Shown: piece after piece, positions 41,490-53,535 of the stretch
Numbering within the stretch: position 1 is the stretch's first letter
How the letters are laid out: the number at the start of each line of letters is the position of its first letter
Origin: Meconema thalassinum
Taxonomy: Eukaryota; Arthropoda; Insecta; Orthoptera; Tettigoniidae
NCBI GenBank assembly: GCA_946902985.2
Contig: OX336397.1
Location: 151,211,890-151,275,889, forward strand
DNA: 64,000 nucleotides
Direction: 5' to 3'
Translations under genes and position numbers: made by a program
The notes under the pieces: generated by a model
What the model saw: the letters and a program-made list of their open reading frames with translations, nothing else
Told to the model about the DNA's origin: nothing
The model's database searches: none

Positions 41490-44400
41490 GCAGTAGTTTT
41501 CCTTCAACCCAAAAATACTCTACTCCTCCACAAATATCGGTCTTAAGCATTTTCCTCAGTTAAGCCTCTGGTAGCCATGCTTCTCTTTACACCTTCCATT
41601 CATTGTTCTCTTGGTTTATCCCGTTTCCGTTTGCTTTTACTTGCCAATGTAACATTAAATTTGGAATTCTACTATTCCGCAGCCTTTTCACATGTCCAAC
41701 CCATTGTACTCTCCTTTTTCAAACACTTCTAGTACATTTTTTTAACTGCATAATTTCTCTGATTCTCGTGTTTCCAATTTTGTCCAATCTTGGTTTTCTT
41801 GCCGCCCTCCTCCAATAATCTACCTCTGTTACTAATAATTTGCTTGTGTGGTGTCTATTTAACGTCCATGTTTCTGCTCCATATATTAAAATACTTTGTA
41901 CCAATAAACTGTAAGTATGTTTCTTAGTGATGTTTAAAATATTTCTGCCCCATAAAACGGAACTTAATGCTCCAGTAGTTCTCCTAGCTTCACTTCAGAT
42001 GAACCTGTTCCCCCAGCTTCAATTATTGAACCCAAATTTAAAATTAGTGACTGTTTGAGTTTCTGCATTTCCGAACTGTAGTTTCTTACCACCATTATTC
42101 TCTAATGTAAGGTATTCCGTTTTGTTGTAATTGACATTTTGTCCCCACGTTTGATATTCCTCAATCAATTTCATTATCATATAAGAGGCATCGTCTATAT
42201 CTTGAGTCAATATCACCTGGCCATCAGCAAAAAGATACTGATGCAATACTCCTGGTTCATCTGTATTCCCGTTGTACATTTCCTGGACCATTTTCTTAAA
42301 AAGACGTCTAAATAAATCTTGGACAGCAACGGTGATAAACAGCATCCTTGTAATACGAGATCCATGGTTGTACGGTATATATTTCCCTGGATACATAACA
42401 TCCAACTTAAATCCGGCACTTATTTTCCGAATACATTGATCGTAATATGTTAATGACTTCTTCACTTATTGGTGCTTCTCTTAGAGCTTGCCATAATAGC
42501 TTCCTCTTTTTCCAGGTGAACAAACACCAATCTGATATCTTTAGATCTTTCTTTACGTTGTTCCAAGAGCAGTCTTAATGTAAAAATGTGGTCAATTCAC
42601 GACCTACCTATCGAAAAACCACATTGTTGATCTGTATCAATATTTTGATTTTCTAAGCGCGTCATAACTATTCTGGAAAACGTTTTCATTATAGGATTCA
42701 GTACACAAATTCCACAATATTTTGGCAACATCTCCTATCTCCTTTCTTGTATATGGAGCTAATATACCCTTATTTCACTTCCTGAGGTATAACTCCTTGT
42801 AAAATCATTCTATACAATTTTGTGAACAATTTTATTATTTTATCTCCTCCATACTTTAGCAAGTCTAAGTGTATCTAACCCGGACCAGGCGCCTTTCAAT
42901 ATTTTCCTATTACTGTGCAATGTTTAACATCATCCTCAGAGAGATCCCAATTTACACTGCTATGGGTAAACTGCCCTTCTTCTTTAAAGTCCGAACTGGT
43001 TTCATTTAATAAGCCCTCATAATAATCCGCCCATCTTTCTAGAAGTATGATCCAATTTTTATGTTGGTCGTTGTATTTCTTCTTAGTCCCCTCAACACTC
43101 TCCATGCTGCAGGAGACTGCTTAAATCCTAGATGACGGTTTACTTTCGCACATACATTCTCCCACTTTTCATTTTAGACCTTTCTTCCTTCTATAAACAC
43201 AATGATTCTCTGTTCATTATACGCTTTCATATCTTCGTCTGATTTTGTATTTAGCCATTTATGGTATGCTTTGCATTTATCCTCATTTTTTCTCAAAACA
43301 TCTTGATTGATCCAGTTGTTTAATTCCCGCTTCCCCTGTACAGTTCCTAGGACTTCATATGCTATTTTCCTTATGTTTGTTACTAGGTAATTATAAATAT
43401 ATTCGGTATTTCCGTCACAATTTACATCTACTCCATTATCCATTTTTTGTTTGTAGAGTAACTTAATACTGTAATCATGAAATAGTGTAACATTAAATCT
43501 GGCATTTTCCAGTTTTATATTACTCTTTTCCTCATTCATCTCCTTAACTTCATTTTCTCTTGTCCACTTGAATAATAGTGTTCCAAATTATGATCAGAAT
43601 CACATTCAGCACCCCGATAAACGTTTACATCTATCATTGTAGTGGGGCCTATTTGTTTAGTTATAAAGTAATCGATGATAGCCTTTATATTTCTCGTCTT
43701 GTGGACCCACATATACTTTGAATTTGTCTGTGTTCAAAAAATCCATTAGCAATTCTCATATCAAATTGTTCACAAATGTCTATTAATCTATTTCCATTAT
43801 CGTTCTTTTCTTCTTCTCCAAATTTCCCAACAAAAGAATTGTTTAGATCATACCCTGTTCTAGCATTTATATCACCCATGATTATTATCTCTTTCCTTCT
43901 TGGTACACATATTCCAAAACATTTCGAAATATATCCCAGTATTCGTCTTTATCAGCGACTGCAACATCATTAGTTGGTACATAGGTTCCCACTTTAACTA
44001 CTTCTCTTACAAAATCAACAATTCAACTAATAATATTCTCTCATTAACGAATTTTCAATTTCGAATTTTTTGATTTTAGTTCTCTTTTGATCAAAATGAC
44101 AAACCTGCCCTTGCACTTATACCTTTATCTACAACACTCCAAAAATGTACATATGCCCCAAAAATGTCTTCTCCATAACCTTTTTTCTTAGTTTCTGACA
44201 GAACTATAATATCCATGTTATATTTCTTGAGTTCTATGGGGATGGGGATAGTTTTGCTTCACAGACCTAGTACATTCCTACATCCAATATTCATTGTCCA
44301 ATTCCATTGCCTTTGTTGTCGACTATAAGTCCGTCCAGTTATCATATCTTTAGGTTTTAGCATTATAATCTCTTTTGCGTATGACGGGGAGCTGGCCCAT

Positions 44401-44530
44401 CGCTACAACTCCCTACCTCGAGGGCCAGGTTATTTTTGTTCGTGGCTTTCTTCATCTAGCCGTTGACGATCCGACGCCAAGCTACAAGGCAGTAGCTTGT
44501 CCACTTCCCTGGTAGGGACCCTTACAGGGT
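41490..44530 (-). mobile_element. Decayed RTE-like LINE with endonuclease and RT
   Basis: Read right to left. A leader near 44530-44300 contains GGAGTTGTAGCGATGGGCC. The endonuclease start MNIGCRNVLGL and MDIIVLSETKKKGYGEDIFG lie near 44295-44150. GDINARTGYDLNN and NRLIDICEQFDMRIANGFF lie in 43879-43685. A linker with DVLRKNEDKCKAYHKWLN (43539-43174) and WADYYEGLLNE (43105-42896) follow. The RT with MVQEMYNGN and QYLFADGQVILTQD (motif C changed from FADD to FADG) lies in 42465-42019. IYGAETWTLNRHH and YWRRAARKPRLDKIGN (41904-41719) are the C-terminal part. Many frame breaks; a dead copy of an RTE/BovB-like element. Confidence 0.7.
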
Positions 44531-44692
44531 GCTATAATCCGGGCCCGATGAACCCTGGTTCTTTAAAGATGTGTTACTCCTCTATCTCTCCCCATTTGTC
44601 CTAGCTTGTGACAGGCAGAGCCTAGCATCCCAAACTTTGGGTCAAGGCTGGCTGGGTTATTTAATATTTTGTAATGATTTAATATGATTATT

Positions 44693-46450
44693 TTGTTTAT
44701 TAAATATTTATTATCGATCATTATTATCATTATTGTACCATAATAATTGTTATGATACGTATGATTTACTCTGTCACCTGGATTGCCACTCCACATTTCT
44801 GAACGCACTCGCATTATTTTCCCGTCGCCATTAGCTACTATTATTGGTGACCTCTTCAGTTGGACGAGAGTTACCATTACATAAAGAATTGGAATCTATC
44901 AACTCCTCTATAGGAAGCCTTTCCTATAGTGTACCAAGATGAATAGGAAAAAAAGAACAGAAATTATTTTTAAATTATGACCTAATTCTTTTGCGCACTC
45001 ATTTTGCATTTTTCAATCCAGAAGGGAAATAAGATTTAGACCCAAATCAATAAAGCTTCAAGGAGAGATAAAACTGCAATGCCAGGACTCAAATCTAGTG
45101 CAATGCGATAATCCGTACATTAAGTAAAATAAATATTTACCGGACGAAGAAAATATCAACTTGACAACCCATTTGTTAGATATTAAACAGTGTGTGAGTG
45201 ATTAACGTGTCGTACTACCAACCCCCAAGCTTGCAGGTTCGCTCCTGGCCTTGGTAAGTGATTTTTGAAAGGCGACAAAAATCACGACATGCACATATAC
45301 GTTGTTGGCATGTTTAAGAACCCATTTGAATTCAGTAGGCCGTGTTTATAATGGCAAAATTAATCTTGGGATTTTCCGCCAACAAGTTCCTCCATTCTCT
45401 ACTAGAAAGCGCTATAGTGACAAGGAGCTTAGATATCTAACCTCCTTCACTTTCATAGCATTTCAAGGAACGACAAAATTCGACATCCAAGCTGCCCTCC
45501 GAGTGTCAAATAAAGCTTGCACCCGGCTCCCGAGGCCATACGATATTACTATTACCGAAAATTATGGAAATTCTATTAAATAACACTTCGATTACTTGAA
45601 CTCATTGGAGCTCAAGGAAAATGTGACCAGTTAGTTCAAAGTTCGACATTCATCTCGCGAGAAAAAAAAAGATATATCCACAGATAACAATACGGCACTT
45701 GTTTGTGCTTCAAAGAAGAATTTACAAGCATAAAGCATAAAATAGCATTTATCCAGCTCTAGGAACTCTTACTAAAACCCACAAACGATAAGTCATTAAA
45801 TTAAATAATAAATCCTAAGATTTATATGTTACACGGAGCTCATATGGAACTATGCTAAAGACTTGGACAGTAGGGAATGAGAACAGAAGTTAATTGGTTT
45901 GAAAGTACCTTCCATGTTAACCAAATTTGTTAGATGGAGGTTGCCCAACAGTTCGGAACGACACATCTTATAGAAATAACAATGAGACAACAGAATATCG
46001 GCCAGTAGAACGAATAACCTCAAACACATGCATATCAATAAATACAACAAACCAAATAAAATGAAAATACAACTTGCAAGAAATATAAGAAAATACAATA
46101 CCGTACCTTAGTTTGATGTTACTTTTTTGAGTTTAAATTTTGAATGTTAGAGGTTGCAAAATGAGCGCGTTAAAGAATTATGTCCTGATTTAGAAATTAT
46201 TTATCTTCTTTTTGTTTTCCTTTTCATCTGAATACACTATAGGAAAGGCTTCCTATAGAGGAATTGACGGATTCCAAGTCTTGATGTAATGGTGACTCTC
46301 GTGCAACTGAAGGGGTCACCAATAATGTAGTTGCTAATGGCAACAGGAAAATGATAGGAGTGCGTTCGGAAATGTTGAGTGGCAATCCAGGTGTCAGAGT
46401 AAATCTTACGTATCATAACAATTATTATGGTACAGTTATGATTATTATAC
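44693..46450. mobile_element. Inverted-repeat (fold-back-like) element with internal SINE-like insert
   Basis: 44693-45025 and about 46145-46450 are inverted copies. CCTGGATTGCCACTCCACAT on the left matches the complement of GTTGAGTGGCAATCCAGG on the right, and the match continues through TATAATTGTTATGATACGTA-type outer ends and AAGAATT-A-GGTCATAA inner ends. Each arm holds a perfect short palindrome CTATAGGAA-N4-TTCCTATAG (44908-44929; 46237-46258). No transposase. Either one fold-back element or two copies in opposite orientation. Confidence 0.65.
45185..45590 (+). other. tRNA-like / SINE-like segment between the inverted arms
   Basis: GTGTGAGTGATTAACGTGTC resembles an A-box and TTGCAGGTTCGCTCCTGG a B-box at roughly tRNA spacing (45185-45250). 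A ~300-bp body follows. No TSD was confirmed. The 93-aa ORF inside has no recognisable domain. Confidence 0.4.
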
Positions 46451-46674
46451 AACGTGTAGGTTCGCTTTATCATGACGGCTATGCGGGTAGCGGTATGTGT
46501 GAATAGCTCATGTACACGCCGTCGTTTCAACAAGAATAAATCTGTCCAGAGTTAACACGGCAGGCTATTGCAGGTGGCAGGTTTCACGTTACCGTTTCAA
46601 ACAATACCAAACCTGTTGCGTGACGTCACAGGGTGTGGGCATTCTCGTAGCGTGGACAAATGAAATATTGTTTT

Positions 46675-46880
46675 TTTTTAGTGATTATTTATTTAGATAT
46701 TTAATATTATCTATTTATTGAATAATTATTTAAGTATTTAATATTATTTATTGGATATCAATTATTTATTTTTAATTCAAGAAATATGATTATTTTATTT
46801 AACATATATTTCTTTATTCGTTATTTAACTTTTATTTATTTACTTATTTATTTACTGAATATTAAATATATATTGATTAC
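46675..46880. repeat. AT-rich low-complexity TATTTATT block
   Basis: Simple TATTTATTTAATATT-type sequence with no gene; similar blocks lie at 38540-38660 and 41370-41470. Confidence 0.6.
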
Positions 46881-47039
46881 TAGCTGTACCCGGCATGCGC
46901 TATCTGTTTTAAATTGGATTTAATATACTTATAACCATCCAGGGAATGTGCACAACAACTCACTAAAATTGAATCGCTATCGGATGAATGGTATATGTAC
47001 GCATAAGAGAGGAACAAACAATCATTTATATATAGTAGA
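46880..47039 (-). mobile_element. 160-bp mini-Helitron, both ends present
   Basis: The minus strand starts A|TCTACTATATATAAATGATT and ends GCATGCCGGGTACAGCTAG|T, so the 5' TC, the 3' CTAG and the A/T insertion site are all present. Its body (ATGCGTACATATACCATTCA, TCCGATAGCGA, GAGTTGTTGTGCACA) is a single unit of the 164-bp satellite at 18385-27520. This shows that the satellite derives from a Helitron interior. No coding capacity. Confidence 0.75.
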
Positions 47040-47040
47040 T

Positions 47041-47106
47041 TATAATTATTTATTTATTTATTTATTTTATTTATCTATTTATTTATTTATTTATTTATTT
47101 ATTTAT
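47041..47106 (+). repeat. (TTTA)n microsatellite
   Basis: About fifteen TTTA units with small interruptions, directly beside the mini-Helitron's 5' side. Confidence 0.85.
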
Positions 47107-47129
47107 ATATGGGTTTTACACCACTAAAC

Positions 47130-47480
47130 AAGACAGTCGAGCGGTCGATCCCTACTTTTGCAATGCCGACCACGATGGCAGCGTGCACTCGCGACCCATC
47201 CAAGATGACTGTCCCAGCTTCAACATACCCCTACCCCCTTCCTTCAGACATTATCCTCCATTTCACACCTCCATCACCTCCAGAATTCCCTCAAATTCAA
47301 AACACATTTTACCAAAATTTATCATATTTCCCACAAAGACAAAGACACTTCCTTATGCTAGGTCCCTCTCTGTCGAACTCCCTTGCTCATCTCATATTCT
47401 CTTCCAATCCAGATGCCATTCGAGCGTCCTGTAACTTACAAAAATCATCAAGAATTCACCTGATTTCGTAAAATAACCAA
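47130..47480 (+). repeat. Dispersed repeat family A, partial copy
   Basis: Begins GTCGAGCGGTCGATCC and carries the pyrimidine-rich CCCCTACCCCCTTCCTTC block and AATTCCCTCAAATTCAAAACAC. It is more diverged than copies 1 and 2. The overlapping ORFs 47109-47471 and 47183-47434 are by-products of the C-rich sequence. Confidence 0.45.
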
Positions 47481-48345
47481 AATTCTATAAAATTCATCAA
47501 CTTACCAGATTACCAAAAATCCTTCCAAATATACCAAGATTCCCAAAATTGATGAGATTGCCTAAAATCCACAAGGAAATCCTCATCCTACAATTTCAGA
47601 GCAAACCAGACTTCTTCTTCAGAAACGGATATACTGTACTATACGTTCAAAACATACTTTCAACTACTTTCCAATGGGAGTAAGGAGTGGACAGTCAGGG
47701 TAGCCGCGAGTGGGTATCTGTCGACACGAACTGGTAGCGACATGATTTCCCCAAGAGCAGACGGGTGTTGAGACACACATCACGAATTCAGTCACCATAG
47801 AACCCAAGTATCAGTTTTCGGATCTAAAAGATGCAACGCAGCTGATACACAAGTAGCTTACTTTCTCCCTCTTGGAGATGGGTTTTCTAGGAAACATGTT
47901 TATATTGCAAGAATTGTGGGACGCATTCAGATCGCCATTTCAGGTGGGGTACAGTTATGTGTATTTGACAATTAAGGATAGGTTTGGGAAGGAGGCGGTC
48001 ATGGCCTTAAGTGAGGAACCGTTTGTGGTAACCTGTGCTATTGAGATTGTCATACAAGTGTACTGTTTCAGAGTTGATGTTGGTTATTTTAGGGGAGATT
48101 GCAACATCATGCTTGTTTCCGCTTAGGTTAGGTTTGGATGGTATAGGCAAAAATACTCTGTAATTCTCCTAATCTTGGTGTGTTGTTGGTTTTTACCGAC
48201 GATCCTACCATGCACGTTAGTTATGCTGTTATGACGGCTGTTTGCCTCCCACAAGATCATGGAATGTATACGGGGGTTCTCATTAAAACAAGTAGTTCCA
48301 TGACGAACTGAAGATCCTACTTTTGTTAAAATTTAAGATTCATGC
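47481..48345. other. Unassigned sequence
   Basis: No supported gene or RNA. The plus ORF 47872-48126 (84 aa) has no recognisable domain. Confidence 0.35.
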
Positions 48346-49170
48346 CAATGAATAATCTATGTACCAGAAATGAAATGTTACATTGGATCTATCAGCGCGC
48401 GTTAAATCATGTTGGCAACAGTGTTATGTATGTGATGCTTAGAATTAATCTGAAATATTATGATACAGTATTGTTCTAATTTTGGATAAAATCCATTTGT
48501 TAGTATAGAAGTTACAAGTATTTAAAAGTTGAATCTTTTAGCAAACTTAGAATCATGGTGGCAGTACTGACATGTATCAGTTACTCCAAATAATCCTGAA
48601 TATCGGGTTTCACATGTGCAAAATTTAGAGCTGTTGGTTTGCAAACTTTTCGATATATTGGAATTAGGATAAAGAACGAGAAAGAGCACTTAATAACAGT
48701 TGGCAATCTCGATGGCTCTTAAGAATACGTGTTATCATATCTGTTATGGTTCACAAAGCACATACGTAATTTGGTTGAAATCAATTTGTTAGTATAGAAG
48801 TTGCATGCATTTAAAAAGGAACCTATCAGCAGGCGTAGAATCATGTTGGCGGCATCAACGTATATCAGTTACTTCAAATTAATCTAGAATGTCAGGTACT
48901 ATACGTGTGAAGAGTTTACAGCTGTTACCATGCTTTCTTTCTGATATATTGGTATTAGAATAAAGAAATACAGAGAGCAGTTATCAACAGATGGCAGCCC
49001 TGTTTGCTCTCAAGAATACGCATAATCATATCAGTTATTATGCAAAAAGCACATACGATATTTGGTTGAAATCCAATTGATATTAGAGAAGTAAAATGCA
49101 TTTAAATGTTCAACTTATCAGCAGGCTGAGATTCATGTTGGCAACACTGTCATAGATGGACTCCTGGAAA
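48346..49170 (+). repeat. ~290-bp tandem array, about 2.8 units
   Basis: TTGGTTGAAATCCAATTTGTTAGTATAGAAGT anchors lie near 48482, 48771 and 49062. They are followed by TATCAGCAGGC-AGAATCATGTTGGC, ATATCAGTTACT, GATATATTGG-ATTAG and CACATACG-ATTTGG. The units are ~75-80 percent alike. The array is followed by a tail with GGGGGGACGAACACACAGACAGGC (49385-49440), common in dispersed arthropod repeats. Confidence 0.7.
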
Positions 49171-49919
49171 TTCATCTCGTATGTCATTATCTCTGTTTGT
49201 TCCAATCTTGGAACAGCTTGCATGCATAACATCGGAGATATCCCACATAGACCTCAAATTTCAATTGTGATTTTTCTGCATATGATAGCACTGATGTTAT
49301 TTTCATGTATGGCAGTGAGATATGTGTAGATCTATACTTATACCAAATTTTGTTTTGATAGCTGCAGCCGTTTAGGAGTTGGTACGGGGGGACGAACACA
49401 CAGACAGGCAGAAGATCAGACAGACACACATTTGCCCGGATCGATCTAATAAGTCTACTTTTCGTCATTTTACAAAATGTGAAAAGTAGGCTAAAAACCA
49501 TCACCAAATAAGTGACCACTGTAAGAAGTGAGTTGGTGTAGTTACGAAACTCTCCATACATTGCTCTGTATTTAAACTAACTTTGCTTTATGGAGGTGAG
49601 GGCTGGGTAGATTCACGATATCTGGGGAATAAGAGATAACCTGAGAAGTTAATGAGTTCGGCTGTAGAGGGTACGAGAGACAGAGGTAGACCTAGTGTGC
49701 TACGGTCAGAACGGTCTCAAAGTGAGAGGAGTAGAAACAGAGGATGCTGGTGGAATTCAAACCACAGAACATGGCTTTATACTTCAAAAATCACACATTC
49801 AGTGACCGGGAATCATTTGTTTGTATGTATATAAATAAACCGTCTACAAAATTGATCTCATATCCTGTGTTATTGTGGAATTTGAATACGAGAGTGTATA
49901 TTCGTAATTCAGAGTGATG

Positions 49920-50100
49920 ATTGTGAAGAGGGGGCCGCGGCCTTAAGTTAGGAATCATCTCTACATTTACCTGGAGTAGGAATGGTAAACTACTTCCAGG
50001 ACTGCCGAGGTGGATATCGAACTCTCAAATCTTTTCAGTTTTGCCTCACGAGGCTGAGTGTACTTGGATCCAACCCTCAGATCAGAATATTCTGCTCGGT
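49920..50100 (-). mobile_element. SINE copy (GGCTGAGTG family)
   Basis: The plus strand shows GGGGGCCGCGGCCTTAA, TTTACCTGGAGTAGGAATGG, GGACTGCCGAGGTGGATATCGAACTCTC and TTTTGCCTCACGAGGCTGAG. The complement has a degraded B-box in GAGTTCGATATCC. Related copies lie at 55665 and 56812. Confidence 0.6.
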
Positions 50101-51389
50101 GTTGTTGGAATACTAGCAACAATGGAATAGGATTGGCATCTTGGTTATATGCAGAGTTGTGACCCTCCTTGTGCTGTGACAGGTAAACTCACCGGCTTGT
50201 TAGAGATGCAACTCGTGGGAACTTTATGTGTAAGTAGGAGCAAGCAACCTGCTTCAATTGTATTTCTTAAACCTGCTCAAAATAACGTGAGTGAACCTAT
50301 GGGAGTGATGGAGTCGTGCTCCCATCTGACAGATCATGGAATCCTTGGAAATCAACAGGTTGTCGAGCCAGTATTAAATGGGGAGAAATTTATATGAATG
50401 TTGGCATGTAGAGTTGAGAAAGCCAAAGCCCCTTTGACAATCCCCGTGACCAGCCTTTTGGTCCCTAGGCGATTAGGACGCGATGGACGGGCAGGTGTGA
50501 GTAGGGATGAATCATACCCGAGGAGAGTAACTGCAACTCATAAGCTCAGATAATTTTCTTCGTACAATACATTAGACTGCAGATGTTACTACCGTGCGCC
50601 GAGGCCTATTAGAAAGCCTTTCAAATACTAAAAGAAAAGCAAAACGCTATCTGGCATGATTTCTTCTCTACTGACGCCATAATGGCTGACGAATGGAAAC
50701 AGGCAAACTACGAACTACGACACGTAATGACACGATACGCTACACATGGCTTTCACTACAAGTTCTGTGAAAACAAGAGAATCCACCAGCCAACTGAAGA
50801 ATGTGTGTGTGATCTATGCAGTGAATGCTGTACAGGATATCATGCAAAATATTGCCGACAAAGACATACATCAATAACCCAATGGGGATCGGAATAATGT
50901 ACAGCTGGTTACTCAGTTTTGTATTTTGCACTCTGTGCGCTTTTTCAATAATAATAAGCTCAGATAAGGTCCCGGCGTGTCCTGAGTCTAGAAGAGCTGA
51001 CTCTCTTCGATAACTCGCGAGGTGAAGCGAACTCTAGAATGATGGATGGGAAACCGATCTATTTTTAAAATTAGTAAGTCTTGGATGGAGATGTGGAGTT
51101 GCGACTACTTCGGGGATGATGTGTAGATATCGTTGACTGGGTCATCTGTGATCCCTAGTCCTAATCCTATTTGGCTTAGAGATTGCGCGGGGAGGGTAAT
51201 AACGGGTCTTACCCGTGCATAGCCTAAGCCTAATTGTGAAACGTTCGAAGTAAAATTGAAATTTTCCATGGCGGGTAAGGAATTGTGAAAGTTCAAACTT
51301 GGTGTCAGCATTTTGCATTGGAGACAGTCGAAAACCTGGTAACTGTGCTCTTTAAGTGATTACACCGATCGAAGGTGAATTGTTTTATC
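50101..51389. other. Unassigned sequence
   Basis: Several short ORFs (50149-50397, 50682-50897, 51105-51311) show no family signature. The 50682-50897 ORF is Cys-rich (CDLCSECCTGYHAKYC), but overlapping minus ORFs and the lack of context make it doubtful. Confidence 0.3.
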
Positions 51390-53090
51390 TGTCTTCTCAC
51401 ATATCATTCTGGAGATTCATCATACGACACCAGCATGTTAGACATGGCAGTACTTTTTGCTAGCTGGTCTGCTCTTTTATTTCCAACGCTTCCAATATGT
51501 CATCGAGTCAAGACATGCGAATGAGCATAGTTTGCTGAGCCAAAGATCTTATGACAACAATTATTGGGTTCACATTATATTTATCATTTATAGAGTTTAA
51601 CGCTGCCTGTGAATCGCTGAATATCTGAGCTCTCTGATTTGTTTCTCCACATCATTGCAACGCACATTTGATAGCCCAGAATTCCGTCTGAAATACAGAG
51701 CAATGAGAATAGAGTTTATACTACGCTGATGAGATTTCTACGTCATTCTCATAAACTACAAAGGAACATCCCACCATGTCATCTCCAGGGGAGCTTGGTA
51801 AACGGGATCCATCTGTATAAATTATGAAGTCATGATTATATGTGCAATCATCCCAAAAGGGTTTCTGGTAGAGGCTAGGATGATCAGTTTCCAGAAAATG
51901 ACAGTTGTTCTCCACGACAGTATTTTTCTTAGGTAGTGTCAGTTCAGTCTTCCCAGTTGCATTTAAAAGGAGTGGTTCAATTCCGGTGATAATAAGAGTG
52001 TCATAAGTGGAAGTTGTACGGTAAGCACTTGAAATTCGAAGTACCTATTCGGTTTGGATTTGTAGCAATTTGCCTGTATCCCATTTCCTTTCAAGGATGG
52101 AACAAATGGAAGAAACATGTTGTAAAATGATAGGCATAAAAGCAGTGTGATAAATTATTCGAAGCACTTCAGAATCCAGTCCCCATGACGGCCTACAAGC
52201 TAGACAGCTAGACCTTGAAGGAGCTCGCTAGCTCTAAGTTGTAATTTATTTAGATGATCCCTAAACGTAAGTTGTCTATCCCACGTAATTCCCATAAATG
52301 AAAGGTGATCCTCTAGTGCTATTTTATGTCCTTCCATTATAATTTTTGGTTTATTCAGCTTTCTCCGTCTTGTAAGGGATTTCGCTTTGGTTTTGTGAAG
52401 ATTGAGCTGCAGTTTGTCAGCTTTAGCCGATTTAAACAGTGTTTCCAATGTTGCTTATGCACAAGTTTTCAGTTTTTTAATGTCGTCAGCAACGATTAGA
52501 AGAAGTGCTTCATCAGCATAGGAAATAAATTTACAGCCTTCCAGAAGAGGAAGCTCCAAAAGATCGTCATATCCGATATTCCAGAGTCCAGAGCTGCAAG
52601 CTGATCACTGCGGGCATCCTTTTTTAACATACTTAGTCAAGACGACAGTCTCAATTGTGAGTTTTACGCTCCGTTTGCGGAAGTAAGATTGTAGTATTGT
52701 GTATAAATTTCAGGGACAGTATTTTCCTTCAGCATGGACAATTTTAGAACACCAAGCATTATCAAACGCTCCCGTTATATCTAATGAGATTAATACAGCG
52801 TTGAATTCAGTCTACTACGTCGAGAACAGCATCTTCAGTAGACGTATGGGGCGTAAATCCATACTGATTGTGATTAAGACATTAGTTGTGATACATATGA
52901 TACATAACACGGTCGAGAATTAATTTCTCCAGAATCGTCCCTAATACAGGTAGAAGATTTATTGGCCTTACGGACTTGGCAGTGAGATTATAACTGAATA
53001 TATCCTTAGAGATTATATTGACGATCGCAAGACCCTTTGATACATTGAAACGTAGTTTTTGTATTAGCTTCCATGAAGCCACTTATGGAC
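51390..53090 (-). mobile_element. Decayed LINE with RT and RNase H (I/R1/LOA-like group)
   Basis: Read right to left: RPINLLPVLGTILEKLILDR (53000-52930); motif B remnant KKGCPQ-stop-SACSSGLWNI (near 52620); motif C remnant FISYADEALLL (YADD to YADE, near 52530); KLQLNLHKTKAKSL and SFMGITWDRQLTFRDHL (52448-52200); and an RNase H with FIIYTDGSRLPSS, QTEFWAIKCAL and IFSDSQAALNS (51830-51590), giving the D-E-D catalytic residues. GCPQGS...LWN-type motif B plus RNase H points to the I/R1/LOA side of the non-LTR tree. Multiple stops and frameshifts; dead copy. Confidence 0.7.
53030..53082 (-). repeat. Short patch identical to the CR1-like LINE at 58677
   Basis: GACCCTTTGATACATTGAAACGTAGTTTTTGTATTAGCTT matches 58677-58716 with one difference, in the same orientation. 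It encodes KLIQKLRFNVSKG, whereas the adjoining sequence belongs to another LINE, so a fragment of one LINE is spliced onto another. Confidence 0.7.
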
Positions 53091-53324
53091 AGATCTGAGA
53101 AAAACACAAAAACTGTCTTGTCCTCTGAATTTTGCACCTAAGAACTATAGATGTTTTGAGGATATAGTTATCTGTGAATGGAACGTAGGGTATACTGCTC
53201 TATGACTTTTGCAATGTTTTTCAAAGAGTAAATCTTTTTTATAATATGATTACTTGGGTACCTTAAACAATCAAGTCATAATTTCTTACTTCTGTGCTAC
53301 AGTATATCACTGCTTTTTATTGTT

Positions 53325-53455
53325 TTCATTGATGAATTATCAAACGCTCCTGTATTATTGATATTAAAACACCAAATTACTTTGAGCAAGTAACGCCTTG
53401 ATTCCAGTCTACTACGTCGAGACCAGCATCTTCACTAGATGTCTGTCAGACTGAT
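53325..53455 (-). repeat. Second fragment of the RNase H LINE
   Basis: ATTATCAAACGCTCCTGT and CAGTCTACTACGTCGAGACC-AGCATCTTCACTAGA repeat 52755-52845 with shortened spacing; an extra, truncated copy of the same LINE segment ~570 bp away. Confidence 0.6.
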
Positions 53456-53459
53456 TCTA

Positions 53460-53535
53460 CACACCCAAATTACACGGGGCTACATGACCGCGTTGTCGCA
53501 GCCTCTAAAATGAGGAACCAACCAATCAATATGGT
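53460..53535 (+). mobile_element. SINE tail fragment
   Basis: ACACGGGGCTACATGACCGC-GTTGTCGCAGCCTCTAAAA-TGAGGAACCAACCAATCAAT matches the tail of the SINE at 36632-37003 (GCGGCTACATGGTCATGATGTCGCCAAGCCTCTAAATCAATCAA). The head is missing. Confidence 0.55.

Noticed and set aside
38890..44530. Any chance that the minus-strand RT pieces form one LINE
   Set aside because: Family A copy 2 lies between them, and both contain their own linker, motif C and C-terminal region in the same order; they are two different elements.
50682..50897. Cys-rich ORF (CDLCSECCTGYH) as a small zinc-binding gene
   Set aside because: No recognisable spacing of ligands, overlapping ORFs on both strands, and no context.
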